Shown here in pieces: positions 1 through 8,690 of a DNA stretch of 39,122 nucleotides; within the stretch, counting starts at the first letter, position 1, and the number at the start of each line of letters is the position of its first letter. Position numbers and translations under genes: made by a program. The notes below the pieces were generated by a model. It did no database searches. It saw only the letters and a list, made by a program, of their open reading frames with translations, and had not been told where the DNA came from. The DNA comes from Paenibacillus barengoltzii NBRC 101215 (GTDB lineage Bacteria > Bacillota > Bacilli > Paenibacillales > Paenibacillaceae), in assembly GCF_004000745.1 (NCBI RefSeq), contig NZ_BILV01000038.1, forward strand, positions 1 to 39,122, given 5' to 3'.

Positions 1-324
1 GCCCGCGCCCGCAGCAGCGCCGCCGTCTGCGGCATCGCCCGCATTCGCGGCCCCGGGTGCCGCCGAGCCCGTGCCAAGCGGCCACGGCGCGTGCTCGGCC
101 GGCAGCAGCTTCGCTATGCTGCCGGCTCCATCTTCGGCCAACGCCGCCACCAGGCGCGGCCGTTCCGCGAGCTTGCGCAGCAGCGCCTGCTTATCCTGCG
201 CTGCGACTGGGGCCAGCGGGATCTGTACCACATGATTCCGTTCCATCTCGACCTGCAGCCCGCCTGCTTCATAGCGGACAACCGGCTGGTCAGGTTCCTG
301 CGCGTTCGTCTTGGGCCTGGTCAT
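1..324 (-). CDS. Probable SWIM zinc-finger family protein, N-terminal part (runs off left edge)
   Basis: This is an open minus-strand frame of 108 codons that leaves the window without a stop. It starts at an ATG (324-322) preceded by a strong GAGGAGGAG Shine-Dalgarno sequence. The visible N-terminus reads MTRPKTNAQEPDQPVVRYEA, then a charged/hydrophobic stretch, then an Ala/Gly-rich linker at the edge. The zinc-binding motif itself is not visible. The SWIM call is an inference from context: the gene lies 34 bp downstream of an SNF2 helicase on the same strand, as in Bacillus ywqA-ywqB, where the partner is a SWIM protein. Existence of the gene is well supported; the product name is not. Confidence 0.55.
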   Translation of the reverse strand, partial: MTRPKTNAQEPDQPVVRYEAGGLQVEMERNHVVQIPLAPVAAQDKQALLRKLAERPRLVAALAEDGAGSIAKLLPAEHAPWPLGTGSAAPGAANAGDAADGGAAAGAG

Positions 325-358
325 GCATGCTCCTCCTCTCAAGCTTATTATCTACCGC

Positions 359-3300
359 TCAACCAAACGTGCCCTCCGGAGACAGTCCGTTTTCCTGCAA
401 CACGATCAGGTTGCGCAGCTCCTCGTCGCTCATTTCGGTCAGCCATTGCTCACCGGAGCCAACGACCTGTTCAGACAGCGTTTTTTTCCGTTCGATTAAT
501 TCGTCGATTCGCTCCTCCAGCGTTCCTTGGCAGATCAGCTTATGTACCTCGACGTTCTTTTGCTGCCCAATTCGGAATACCCGGTCCGTTGCCTGGTTCT
601 CCACCGCTGGATTCCACCACCGGTCATAGTGGACCACATGATTCGCTCGGGTCAGGTTAAGGCCGACGCCGCCAGCCTTCAGCGATAACACGAAGATCGG
701 GGAGCCTTCACCCTCCTGAAATGCCCGGACCATCTGATCTCGCTCAGCCTTCGGCACCCCGCCGTGCAGAAAAAACGGCCGCACGCCATACCGCTCCGTC
801 AAACGCTCCTGCAGCAATTCACCCATGCGAACGTATTGCGTAAAAATCAGCGCCGCTTCGCCATTGTCCATGATCATGTCGAGCAACTCGCCAAGCCGTT
901 CCATTTTGCCTGAGCGGCCAAAAGCCGTCGACTCTGTCGCCCGGCTTCCTGCAACCAACTCCGGATGATCACAAATTTGTTTCAACCGGGTCAACGAAGA
1001 TAACACCAATCCCTTTCGGGCGATCCCGCTCTGGGCGCCGATCTGATTAAGCAATTCCGTCGTCACCGATTGATATAAGCGCGCCTGTTCAACGGTTAAG
1101 GAGCAATACGATTTCAGCTCGATCTTCTCTGGCAAGTCCTTGCGGATGTCCGGATCGCTCTTGAGCCGGCGTAGCAGAAACGGCGCAACTAACTTCCGCA
1201 GCTTCTGCAGCTCGGCTGCTTGCTGTTCTCCCCCAGCCCCGGAGTAACGCGCCCGAAACGAAGCGTGTGTCCCCAAGTATCCCGGGTTCAGAAATTGAAA
1301 AATCGACCACAATTCGCTGAGCCTATTCTCAACGGGAGTCCCCGTCATGGCGATGCGGTGCGGAGCGCTGAGCTTCATCACGCTTTGCGCTTGCTTGGTG
1401 CCGTAATTTTTGATGTACTGGGCTTCATCCAGCACCACCGTCGTCCATTCCGCCGAACGCAGCTCCTTCGCATCGCGGCCGGCCAGCTGATACGTCGTTA
1501 AAACCACATCGCATGTCCGGTACTCCTGGAGGAAACGCTCCCCGTGATAACGGTCACTCCCGTGATGGACGTACAGCTTGAGCCCCGGAGCAAACCGCGA
1601 AAACTCCCGTTGCCAGTTGCCTAACAAGGAGGTCGGACAGATGATCAGACATTTGGTCCCTGCCTGCTGAGCACCGTCCAACAACACCGAGATCACCTGC
1701 ACCGTTTTTCCTAAACCCATATCGTCGGCCAGCAAGGCGCCAAAACCCAGCTCGCGCATCGTAGCCAGCCACTGGTATCCCCGTTCCTGATAGGGGCGCA
1801 GCGTTCCGTTTAGCCCGGATGGAACCGGACGCGGATGAAGTTGCCGAACAGCTCCGCCTGCCATCAGGATCGACAGCATCCCGGCGGTTTCAATGCCAGC
1901 GATGTTCACGCCCTCCAATTGGACTTCCTGATCGCCGGAAGCGAGGTGCATCAACTCGCGGAAGGTCAAGGTGCCGTTTTCATGTCGCTTCATGAACTTT
2001 AGCACCTGCCGGATCTCCTTCGTATCCACTTCAATCCATTCGCCGCGAAAAAATACGAGCGGCAGCTTCGCCGAAGCCAGCTCCATCAACTCTTCCCGGG
2101 TAAGCTCACGCCCTCCAAGCAGTGCCTCCGCTTCAAAAGCGACCAGTTGATCCACCCCCAGCTTAGGTCTCTCCTCGCCTCTGCCCTCCAGCATCCCGCT
2201 CGCGAACCCTCGGGTTCGGATCCGAATACTGGCGGAACGCCGTCCCTCTCGGGTCCAGCGGGTTGGCATCTGCACGTTCACGCCTAGCTTGCGCAGCGCC
2301 GGCACCGATTTGCTTAAGAACGTGATCAGGTCTTTGGGATCCATAAGCAGATCCTGCGGGCGAGGATGCTCCATCGCAGCGGCGACTTCCCGAGATACCG
2401 CGGCGGCTTTGCTCAGTCGCAGCAAGAAGTTCTCCTGGACATTCCGGTACAGAAGGCCGTGAATTTCCATGTCAGGCCCGGGATAACTCCAAATGAGCCC
2501 GGCTGGCAGGAGCACGCTTGGATGCTCAGCTCCCTCAGCCCAGAAAGTGAGCCGCCAAACCGCAGTCACCACTTCACCTTCAGCGGATTCGCCATGAGCA
2601 TCCTGATACGGCTCCAACCGCAGGCAGAGGCGCAAGCTTCCCGTTTCCGGACCGCTGTCCTCGGATTCCTCCGCCCGGGGGCGGCCGCCTCCGGCAGCGG
2701 CGATGTCTGCGCTCAGCTGCTCCAGCTCCGTCACACTGCCTTGAATATCCGGCGGTTGTGCACCGGTTAGCAACCCGTTCCACCACAGCTCTGCCAGCGG
2801 CGACGACCCCCGGTGATAATCCGCCCGGCTGGCATTCAGTTTCCGACCCAAATCTTGAACCGCCCCGCGCGCTTCGTGATCAATCATTGCCGTTAAAAAC
2901 GAATGCAGCACCGCCAGCTGCCGATCCTCCAGCGTCCCCTCGTCTTCAGAGGAAGCCCCGGCCCCGGTCTGCACAGCAGCAAGGCAGATCGGCGGCATCG
3001 CTCCGGCCAAACGCCGAAACCGCACCTCGTCCTCCGGTGCGGTCAAAAGCGGCCCCCAAGCTGCCCGCATTTGTCCCTGCGATCCGCGGCGGCGTCCGGT
3101 GGTTGCCACCGGACGGATGGATGGCGCGATTCGGCCGCGCAGCAGCAGCTCCAGGGCAAACTTGGCCGCCTTGCTCCAATAGCTCATTTCCGCGCCCGGC
3201 TTGATTCCCTGCTCCTCCCATACGGATTCGTCCCAATGCAGCAGCAAACGCCAGGCCTCCGGCACAGACAAAGCCAATCCTTCCAGGGATCGGCCGATCA

Positions 3301-3520
3301 GACTGCGCCGCTCTCCGTTCTTATATGACTTCCGAACGGAAGAGACCGGATACCTGACCTCTGCCAATCGAAGCACGGCATGCTGAAACGGCCGGACCCC
3401 CGGCTCCAGCTCCTTACGCCGGAGCACGGCGGTCCAAGCATCCACCTTCGACTCCGATACTTCGCCGGAGAAGCAAAACATTACATCGCCCAGCCATATT
3501 CCATAAAGACGTTGATTCAT
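359..3520 (-). CDS. SNF2-family DEAD/DEAH box helicase (YwqA-like)
   Basis: A 1053-aa SNF2/Rad54-type ATPase, a DNA translocase thought to remodel or displace protein-DNA or RNA polymerase complexes. The C-terminal half carries the whole motor: Walker A DDMGLGKT, motif II DEAQ (in VVLDEAQYIKN), motif III MTGTPVENRL, and motif VI in DRVFRIGQQK. The N-terminal ~550 residues match the long SNF2-associated region of bacterial members. The frame is open 61 codons further upstream, but ATG at 3520 is chosen because GGAG lies six bases before it and the protein then begins MNQRLYGIWLGD, typical of the family. It probably forms an operon with the downstream gene at the left edge. The exact cellular role is not established by sequence. 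Confidence 0.93.
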   Translation of the reverse strand: MNQRLYGIWLGDVMFCFSGEVSESKVDAWTAVLRRKELEPGVRPFQHAVLRLAEVRYPVSSVRKSYKNGERRSLIGRSLEGLALSVPEAWRLLLHWDESVWEEQGIKPGAEMSYWSKAAKFALELLLRGRIAPSIRPVATTGRRRGSQGQMRAAWGPLLTAPEDEVRFRRLAGAMPPICLAAVQTGAGASSEDEGTLEDRQLAVLHSFLTAMIDHEARGAVQDLGRKLNASRADYHRGSSPLAELWWNGLLTGAQPPDIQGSVTELEQLSADIAAAGGGRPRAEESEDSGPETGSLRLCLRLEPYQDAHGESAEGEVVTAVWRLTFWAEGAEHPSVLLPAGLIWSYPGPDMEIHGLLYRNVQENFLLRLSKAAAVSREVAAAMEHPRPQDLLMDPKDLITFLSKSVPALRKLGVNVQMPTRWTREGRRSASIRIRTRGFASGMLEGRGEERPKLGVDQLVAFEAEALLGGRELTREELMELASAKLPLVFFRGEWIEVDTKEIRQVLKFMKRHENGTLTFRELMHLASGDQEVQLEGVNIAGIETAGMLSILMAGGAVRQLHPRPVPSGLNGTLRPYQERGYQWLATMRELGFGALLADDMGLGKTVQVISVLLDGAQQAGTKCLIICPTSLLGNWQREFSRFAPGLKLYVHHGSDRYHGERFLQEYRTCDVVLTTYQLAGRDAKELRSAEWTTVVLDEAQYIKNYGTKQAQSVMKLSAPHRIAMTGTPVENRLSELWSIFQFLNPGYLGTHASFRARYSGAGGEQQAAELQKLRKLVAPFLLRRLKSDPDIRKDLPEKIELKSYCSLTVEQARLYQSVTTELLNQIGAQSGIARKGLVLSSLTRLKQICDHPELVAGSRATESTAFGRSGKMERLGELLDMIMDNGEAALIFTQYVRMGELLQERLTERYGVRPFFLHGGVPKAERDQMVRAFQEGEGSPIFVLSLKAGGVGLNLTRANHVVHYDRWWNPAVENQATDRVFRIGQQKNVEVHKLICQGTLEERIDELIERKKTLSEQVVGSGEQWLTEMSDEELRNLIVLQENGLSPEGTFG

Positions 3521-3701
3521 GGTGATCTCCCGTCGGTTACTAATTCTAGCCAAATTCATTACTAACATCTTATACGAAAACGGCGGCATATAAAACCGCC
3601 TTCCTCCCTCTCCTGCTGCCTCGCGATCCCCTCCCTTATCATTTGAGAAAAAATGGGCAATATTTCTAGTACCCAAAAAAAGATCAAGGAGGTGCATTCC
3701 C

Positions 3702-4481
3702 ATGTTGCGCGGTCGATCCGGTCATTGGTTAAATCTCGCCTCGTTTGCAGCGTTAATGGCGGCAAACCTGGCGGCAGCAGCACTTCCGTTTGGCTTACGC
3801 CGGCCCCAGCAGTTTCCCCACGGATTACATGCGCTTCTTACGCCGGCGGGCTATACTTTTACGATCTGGCTGATCATTTATGTCCTGATGTCTGGCTGGG
3901 TCCTCTACCCGTTGCTGCGGCCTAACCGCGAGCCCTTTTCAGTGACGCCCATGCCTGTGCGCTTCCTGCTTACCTGCACCCTCTCGATCGTGTGGATCAC
4001 CTTAGGGGAGCGGCAACCCCTGATATCGACTCTGGTGTTATTTCTGTTGGTATTCGTGGCCGCCTCGATGTACCACAGCACCCGGAATATCCTTCGCCCG
4101 TCAGCCACAGAAATTTGGTTCGTACGCCTGCCGTTCAGTTTATATTTTGGATGGATCTGTGTTACAGCGCTTGCTAGCGTGGACGCCCTGCTGCCCCATT
4201 CCTCTATATCTGCTGCCACGATATCGGCAACGTCTGTCTCCGCTCCATCCCATCTTGGGCTTACCCTCCTGCTGCTTGCAGTAGGGATCCTCAGCGCCTG
4301 CTTTGTTGGCTTCCGTTGGCGGGACGCCATCGTCCCGCTCACCTTCGCGTGGGGGTATGGCGCCCTAGCAGCTGGTCCTCAGCTGCACCAAATTGTCGCT
4401 ATTGCCTCCAGCGCCGGATCGCTAGCCTTGATAGCGTACGCACTTTGGATCGTCTTTCTGCGCTCTCATGAGCGGGACTAA
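3702..4481 (+). CDS. TspO/MBR-related tryptophan-rich membrane protein
   Basis: A 259-aa integral membrane protein with about six to seven hydrophobic segments. The segment LTPAGYTFTIWLIIY, around residue 46, resembles the conserved 'PAGxxFxIW' helix of TspO-related proteins, and a later VRLPFSLYFGWI resembles the matching downstream helix. The family binds tetrapyrroles and is linked to stress responses, but this is a divergent member longer than classical TspO (about 160 aa), so ligand and role are unknown. The start has an excellent AAGGAGGTG seven bases upstream. The gene is transcribed divergently from the SNF2 helicase, with about 180 bp between them. A GC stem-loop without a T-run follows the stop (4483-4503). 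Confidence 0.75.
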   Translation: MLRGRSGHWLNLASFAALMAANLAAAALPFGLRRPQQFPHGLHALLTPAGYTFTIWLIIYVLMSGWVLYPLLRPNREPFSVTPMPVRFLLTCTLSIVWITLGERQPLISTLVLFLLVFVAASMYHSTRNILRPSATEIWFVRLPFSLYFGWICVTALASVDALLPHSSISAATISATSVSAPSHLGLTLLLLAVGILSACFVGFRWRDAIVPLTFAWGYGALAAGPQLHQIVAIASSAGSLALIAYALWIVFLRSHERD

Positions 4482-4523
4482 AGCCCCGCTGCCCTTGTGG
4501 GGCCCTTTCACGCCTCCTTTTGC

Positions 4524-4786
4524 ACGATTATCCCTTTCGTTCAGATTTAGAAGTCCTTCAATATTCTCCACTCCCTGTCTGAGGCAACGGGATAATCGTC
4601 AGAAGAAGGCTTCCAACATAGGGACCCGCTCTCTCCCACAAAAAACCACCAAAAGTGCGGCATATCCCTTTCATTCTGATTCGAGAGATCTTCTACCTCA
4701 CCCTGAAGCAACGGGATAATCACGAAAGGAGCGCAGCCGATAGAGTTACCTTTCCCTCCCCGACAAAAAAAGCCGCCGTAAGGCAT
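4524..4786. repeat. Two diverged tandem copies of a ~130-bp intergenic repeat with inverted termini
   Basis: Copy 1 opens with ACGATTATCCC (4524-4534) and its inverted complement GGGATAATCGT lies at 4589-4599, an 11-bp perfect inverted repeat. Copy 2 repeats the layout about 124-134 bp on, with ATATCCC at 4662-4668 and GGGATAATC at 4713-4721. Both copies continue into a similar tail containing a CxACAAAAAA-type A-run. The tail of copy 2 merges with the ridA terminator. Read on the minus strand the block gives a 79-codon open frame made of two similar halves, which I treat as a by-product. The function is unknown. Confidence 0.7.
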
Positions 4787-4799
4787 CGCCTCCGGCAGC
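4764..4799 (-). terminator. Rho-independent terminator of ridA
   Basis: On the minus strand a GCCG-AGGC/GCCT-CGGC stem is followed directly by seven T residues. It lies just downstream of the ridA stop codon. Confidence 0.8.
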
Positions 4800-4841
4800 T
4801 TGGTTGGACTGGCTTCATCTAAGCCTGTCCATGGGGATATT

Positions 4842-5225
4842 TTACTTCACCGCAATAACTTCGATTTCTACCAGGCCGTCCTTAGGCAGACGCGCCACTT
4901 CAACGGCACTGCGCGCGGGATACGGCTCTGCGAAGAACGAACCATAAACTTCGTTCACCTTGGCAAAATCGTTCATGTCCTTCAAAAATACAGTCGTCTT
5001 GATGACCTTGTCCAATCCGCTGCCGGCTGCAGCCAATACTGCCTGAACGTTCCGCAGCGCTTGTGCAGCCTGTGCTTCCACGCCTTCAGCAAGCTGACCG
5101 GTTTCCGGCACCAATCCCAATTGGCCGGAAGTAAAGATCAAATCTCCCAATTGAATCCCCTGCGAATATGGACCAATGGCACCTGGCGCAGCGGTCGTAG
5201 AAATTACTTGTTTCATCTTCATCAT
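4842..5225 (-). CDS. ridA: RidA family reactive intermediate/imine deaminase
   Basis: A 127-aa member of the RidA/YjgF/UK114 family, which hydrolyses reactive enamine/imine intermediates made by PLP enzymes such as threonine dehydratase. The family features are all there: GAIGPYSQ near the N-terminus, FTSGQLGLVPETGQL, the central QALRNVQAVLAAAG, and the C-terminal ARSAVEVARLPKDGLVEIE, which includes the catalytic-site arginine and glutamate. The frame is open upstream into the kinase gene. I choose ATG 5225 because AAAGGA precedes it at proper spacing and the length then fits the family (124-128 aa). ATG codons at 5222 and 5216 are alternatives. The gene is 40 bp downstream of the histidine kinase gene on the same strand, so co-transcription is likely. 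Confidence 0.95.
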   Translation of the reverse strand: MMKMKQVISTTAAPGAIGPYSQGIQLGDLIFTSGQLGLVPETGQLAEGVEAQAAQALRNVQAVLAAAGSGLDKVIKTTVFLKDMNDFAKVNEVYGSFFAEPYPARSAVEVARLPKDGLVEIEVIAVK

Positions 5226-5265
5226 CCCATCCTTTCTTCTCCCCATTTTACCGATAACCCCTTCG

Positions 5266-6705
5266 TCACGGCAACTCAGACTGTACATGAACTTCGCCGG
5301 AATGGGATCGAGCGATTTTTAAAGGCAAATAGAAGGAAAAGGTGCTGCCTCGCCCTTCTTGGCTTTCCATACGGAGGTGCCCCCCAAGCAGGCGGGCCAG
5401 GTTGCTGCTAATCGATAAGCCCAGACCCGTCCCTCCATATCGGCGACTTATCGAGCCGTCGGCTTGCTGAAACGCCTCGAATACCGCCCCCTGCTTCTCC
5501 TCAGCCACGCCGATGCCGGTATCCGAGACGGTAAACACCAGCCATTCCCCTTCGTGTATTCCCTTCGCCGGAGCACGGCGGATGTCTAACTCCACATGTC
5601 CCTCATGTGTAAACTTAAACGCATTGGACAATAAATTCCGCAGTATTTGTGCGATCCGCTGTGGATCAGAGATGATGGAATCGGGCAAACCTTGCTCCAG
5701 TTGGATCGTAAAGGCAATATTCTTCTGAGCGGCAATTTGCTCGAACTGCAGCTGAATCCATACTGGGATTTCTTCCAATACCACTTCTTCGTCTGTAATC
5801 TCCAGCCGACCTGCCTCCACCTTGGACAAATCCAAAATATCATTAATAATCTGAAGCAATTCTTCACCTGATCTGTGAATGATCTGGCCATATTCCGAAA
5901 TTTCCTCGCTGGCTTCGTCGGATTCGGCGATCATTTCCGCCAAATTAATAATACTGTTGAGCGGCGTACGCAACTCATGCGACATCGTCGCCAAGAACTC
6001 CGATTTGTGGCTGGAAGCTTCAGATAACTGCTTCGCCCGATCTTCCAGCCCAATCTTGGCCTTTTGCAGCTCATCGGCCTGCTTGCGGAGCAGCTCGTTT
6101 GCGTATTTCAGCTCCAGATTTTGTCTTGCCCCCAACTGAAAGTCACGAAGGATCAGAGCAAAGCCAATACTGAGTACAATACTTAACGAAAGTCCTATCG
6201 GCATGATATCCAGCAAATAATGCTTTCGGGGCACGACTCCGATGATGGCAAGGTTCAGAGAGTTGACCACATTCACAACAAGTATGGTTACAATCCCCTT
6301 AAAGGTAATGCTGTAATTGGTCCGCCGAATCCAGATATTTAGTCCGGCGCACAAAAATCCCAAGACCGTTAAGTTAATAAAGCCGGCCATCGCTGCTTCG
6401 CTCAAACCAAACGTCAGACGGGCCAGGCCAATCCCGAAGCCGATGATGATCATCGTTAACGGCTGGGAATAAACAAATGCCGCTATAATTAGCGGCACTG
6501 CCCGAAGATCGAATCTGACGTCATCGTGAAGTCGGAAGCCAAACTTGATACATAGCCAGCCCGAGAAAATCATCATTAGAACGGACAAGACGTACAAGCT
6601 GCGCGGCGGCATTTTTCGCAAACCATATTTATATAGGATGTTGGTTAAATAAGCGACGGTGATTAACATGCTTAAATTTAGTATAAAGCTAATACCGATC
6701 CCCAT
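5266..6705 (-). CDS. Membrane sensor histidine kinase with LytS-type 5TM sensor domain
   Basis: A 479-aa sensor kinase. Residues 1-185 form a bundle of six or so hydrophobic helices resembling the 5TMR-LYT sensor of LytS-type kinases; residues 195-230 form a linker coiled coil. HisKA follows, with the H-box SHELRTPLN (phospho-acceptor His243). The ATPase domain has the N-box NLLSNAFKF (from N357), G1 DTGIG (395-399) and G2 GGTGLGL (424-430). All catalytic boxes are intact. AGGAGT sits eight bases before the ATG. No response regulator is adjacent. It is 39 bp downstream of the HD-GYP gene, so the two probably share a transcript, and it may signal through a regulator encoded elsewhere. The stimulus is unknown. 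Confidence 0.93.
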   Translation of the reverse strand: MGIGISFILNLSMLITVAYLTNILYKYGLRKMPPRSLYVLSVLMMIFSGWLCIKFGFRLHDDVRFDLRAVPLIIAAFVYSQPLTMIIIGFGIGLARLTFGLSEAAMAGFINLTVLGFLCAGLNIWIRRTNYSITFKGIVTILVVNVVNSLNLAIIGVVPRKHYLLDIMPIGLSLSIVLSIGFALILRDFQLGARQNLELKYANELLRKQADELQKAKIGLEDRAKQLSEASSHKSEFLATMSHELRTPLNSIINLAEMIAESDEASEEISEYGQIIHRSGEELLQIINDILDLSKVEAGRLEITDEEVVLEEIPVWIQLQFEQIAAQKNIAFTIQLEQGLPDSIISDPQRIAQILRNLLSNAFKFTHEGHVELDIRRAPAKGIHEGEWLVFTVSDTGIGVAEEKQGAVFEAFQQADGSISRRYGGTGLGLSISSNLARLLGGHLRMESQEGRGSTFSFYLPLKIARSHSGEVHVQSELP

Positions 6706-6744
6706 ATCCCCACTCCTGCTCGTAGAACCCGCTTCTCTTCAAGA

Positions 6745-8289
6745 TCAGCTGGACTCTTTTTTTTGGATATCGCTGCGAAAATGCTGCACCAACAGTCCGG
6801 CGAAGTAAGGATCCCATTGGGTACCGCGACCCTGCTCCAGAATCTCGATCGCTTTATCTCTCGCTAAGCCTTTTCGATAAGGCCGGTCTGAGGTCATGGC
6901 GTCAAAGGCGTCGGCTACGGCGATAATCCGCCCGAATAGCGGGATCTCCTCCCCGGCTAACCCGTCCGGATAACCTTTTCCATCATAACGCTCATGATGC
7001 GACCGAACCCCTGGCAAATAAGGAGCCATCGCATCCGCAGGCTCGACCTGCTTTAAGATCGCTTCCCCAAGCACGGGGTGCTGCTTGACCTGCTCCCATT
7101 CCTCGTCGGTTAATCGGCCATCCTTCAGCAGAATCGCATCGCGAATGCCGATTTTCCCGATATCATGGAGCAACGCTGACTTGCGCAGCTCATCAATGCG
7201 ATCTTCAGGCAACTCGGCCAACTCCCCGATTTTGACGGCGTATTCGGCTACTCGAAGAGAGTGTCCCGCTGTATACGGATCGCGGGCGTCCAGCGCCGCT
7301 GCCAGCGTCGCGAAGTAGCTGTCTACCAGTTGGCTATTTCGAGCCGCCTGAGTTTGCAGCCCGCGCAGCATATGATTAAATCCCGTGATCAGACGGGAAA
7401 ATTCATCCGAAAACATATCACTGGCCGCTGTACGAATGCTGCCGGTTTTTACCTCGGCCATCCGCTCGTACAAATGCTGAATCGGCAGCATGATCTCACG
7501 GGCCAACAGCCGGGAGCCAATCATTGCGAATAGAATACTCACGGCCAAGACATAGCCGGCCCACTGCCAGTAGGCATAGGCTCCATGGTCAAGGTCCTCC
7601 AACCGGAACTGCATAGATAAGCTGTATAGCAGCAAAGGAGCCATACACATCAAGAAAAAGCTCCATATTAATTTTCGAGATACCGGGACGATAACCCTGC
7701 CGTTCAGCGATAAATCTTTGCCAAACATTCTGCGGCTCCAGGAAATTAACTCCTGCAGGACAGGACGAATCGCATAAGAAGTTAAATAATATTCGACCAA
7801 TGCATGCATGCTGCTGACCAGAATGCCGCTCAAGGCAGCCAGCAACACATAGTAAGGCGGAATTGACAGGTGACCAGCCCGGATTAACCCAAGCGATAAG
7901 GCCACAGCCGGAACAACCAAGCCAAACAAATGAGGTCCTAGAATCCGCTTGACGGCAAGCGATGGCAAACGATGGGTACGGATATACACATTTTGAAGCG
8001 TTTGATAGCTCCCCACTTCCTCCATGAACACGCTGCGGATCGGCTTGATTTGCCGGCTGAACACCAGCCATTCCAGCCCCAGCATACAGCACAGCGACAA
8101 GATCAGAATTCGGATTAGCCAGGCGTAGTCCGAAGGGGATATATCCAGCGGTGCAGCTGCGATAAGGCTCGCGACCGCGGTGACCGCAAGTAGGAGTCCC
8201 GCTGTGTAGTTAAGTAGTAAGCGCGAAATAAACGTCCTGTATACCGTCAAGGAGGATGCCTTCTTTCCGTCTCGCGTATTTCCGGGCAT
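6745..8289 (-). CDS. HD-GYP domain c-di-GMP phosphodiesterase with membrane and HAMP domains
   Basis: A 514-aa membrane protein. Hydrophobic helices lie around residues 25-45, 57-77, 118-138, 145-165, 207-225 and 243-262. A HAMP-like segment follows (about 262-312), then a complete HD-GYP domain (about 325-505). The catalytic elements are present: H343 (HSLRVAEYA), HDIGK (375-379), HHE (431-433), and DGKGYPDGL with the GYP triad at 439-441. An active c-di-GMP phosphodiesterase is therefore expected. The assigned ATG has a weak ribosome binding site. A TTG 13 codons inside (8250), with AGAAGG upstream, is an alternative that would better fit the candidate sigma-D promoter nearby. It heads the HD-GYP/kinase/ridA cluster. 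Confidence 0.93.
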   Translation of the reverse strand: MPGNTRDGKKASSLTVYRTFISRLLLNYTAGLLLAVTAVASLIAAAPLDISPSDYAWLIRILILSLCCMLGLEWLVFSRQIKPIRSVFMEEVGSYQTLQNVYIRTHRLPSLAVKRILGPHLFGLVVPAVALSLGLIRAGHLSIPPYYVLLAALSGILVSSMHALVEYYLTSYAIRPVLQELISWSRRMFGKDLSLNGRVIVPVSRKLIWSFFLMCMAPLLLYSLSMQFRLEDLDHGAYAYWQWAGYVLAVSILFAMIGSRLLAREIMLPIQHLYERMAEVKTGSIRTAASDMFSDEFSRLITGFNHMLRGLQTQAARNSQLVDSYFATLAAALDARDPYTAGHSLRVAEYAVKIGELAELPEDRIDELRKSALLHDIGKIGIRDAILLKDGRLTDEEWEQVKQHPVLGEAILKQVEPADAMAPYLPGVRSHHERYDGKGYPDGLAGEEIPLFGRIIAVADAFDAMTSDRPYRKGLARDKAIEILEQGRGTQWDPYFAGLLVQHFRSDIQKKESS

Positions 8290-8303
8290 GCCCGCTTCTA
8301 TTT

Positions 8304-8330
8304 ATATCGGTAGAAGTCATGCCGATTTTC
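8304..8330 (-). promoter_or_regulatory. Candidate sigma-D (motility sigma) promoter for the HD-GYP gene
   Basis: On the minus strand ACCGATAT (8311-8304) matches the sigma-D -10 consensus GCCGATAT at seven of eight positions. GAAA (8330-8327) matches the TAAA -35 at three of four, with the standard 15-bp spacer. The predicted start would lie only about 8 bases before the annotated ATG, which either weakens the call or favours the internal TTG start. Confidence 0.4.
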
Positions 8331-8511
8331 ATAAAACGTTTGGAACTTTTTGTTTATATGCCCTCTTTTCGGTACGGGAAATTCGTCCCTCCTAGGCCAT
8401 CTCATCTTTTAAAAATATATATTTTAAAAATTGGGCAATTCTTTGAACGCGGTATTCCCTTACGTAGTGCTGGTTTCGCCGTTTGGAGCAGTTGTTTTAG
8501 ATCACACTACA

Positions 8512-8561
8512 TGTGATAAATTTCACATTAAGCCCTACTTTTATATGCTAAAATGCCTTCG
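8512..8561 (+). promoter_or_regulatory. CRP/FNR-family operator and promoter of the pplA-ndh2 operon
   Basis: TGTGATAAATTTCACA (8512-8527) is a perfect TGTGA-N6-TCACA palindrome, the site type bound by Bacillus Fnr. An extended -10 element TGCTAAAAT (hexamer 8549-8554) follows and predicts a start near 8561. This places the operator centre (8519.5) at about -41.5, the class II activator position. The -35 region is poor (CATTAA), as expected for an activator-dependent promoter. A second overlapping palindrome, ATCACA-N5-TGTGAT, lies at 8501-8517. The rest of 8290-8690 has A/T-rich palindromic runs and a small CGGGACTCCCG stem near 8573, with no gene seen. Confidence 0.65.
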
Positions 8562-8690
8562 AACAAAGGTTTCGGGACTCCCGAACCCCTTATCAGATCA
8601 GCCTTTTTCAAGGGTCCCCCACCTGATATTCGTTATTAAAATGTCTTCACATTTTAATATATATATTTTCATTCAATGGAGGTCTCAATC

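Noticed and set aside
4547..4786. 79-codon minus-strand frame over the tandem repeat
   Set aside because: It has two similar halves but no ribosome binding site and overlaps the ridA terminator; it is better explained by the DNA repeat.
4800..5411. 203-codon plus-strand frame opposite ridA
   Set aside because: Antisense to a confidently identified RidA gene, with no ribosome binding site.
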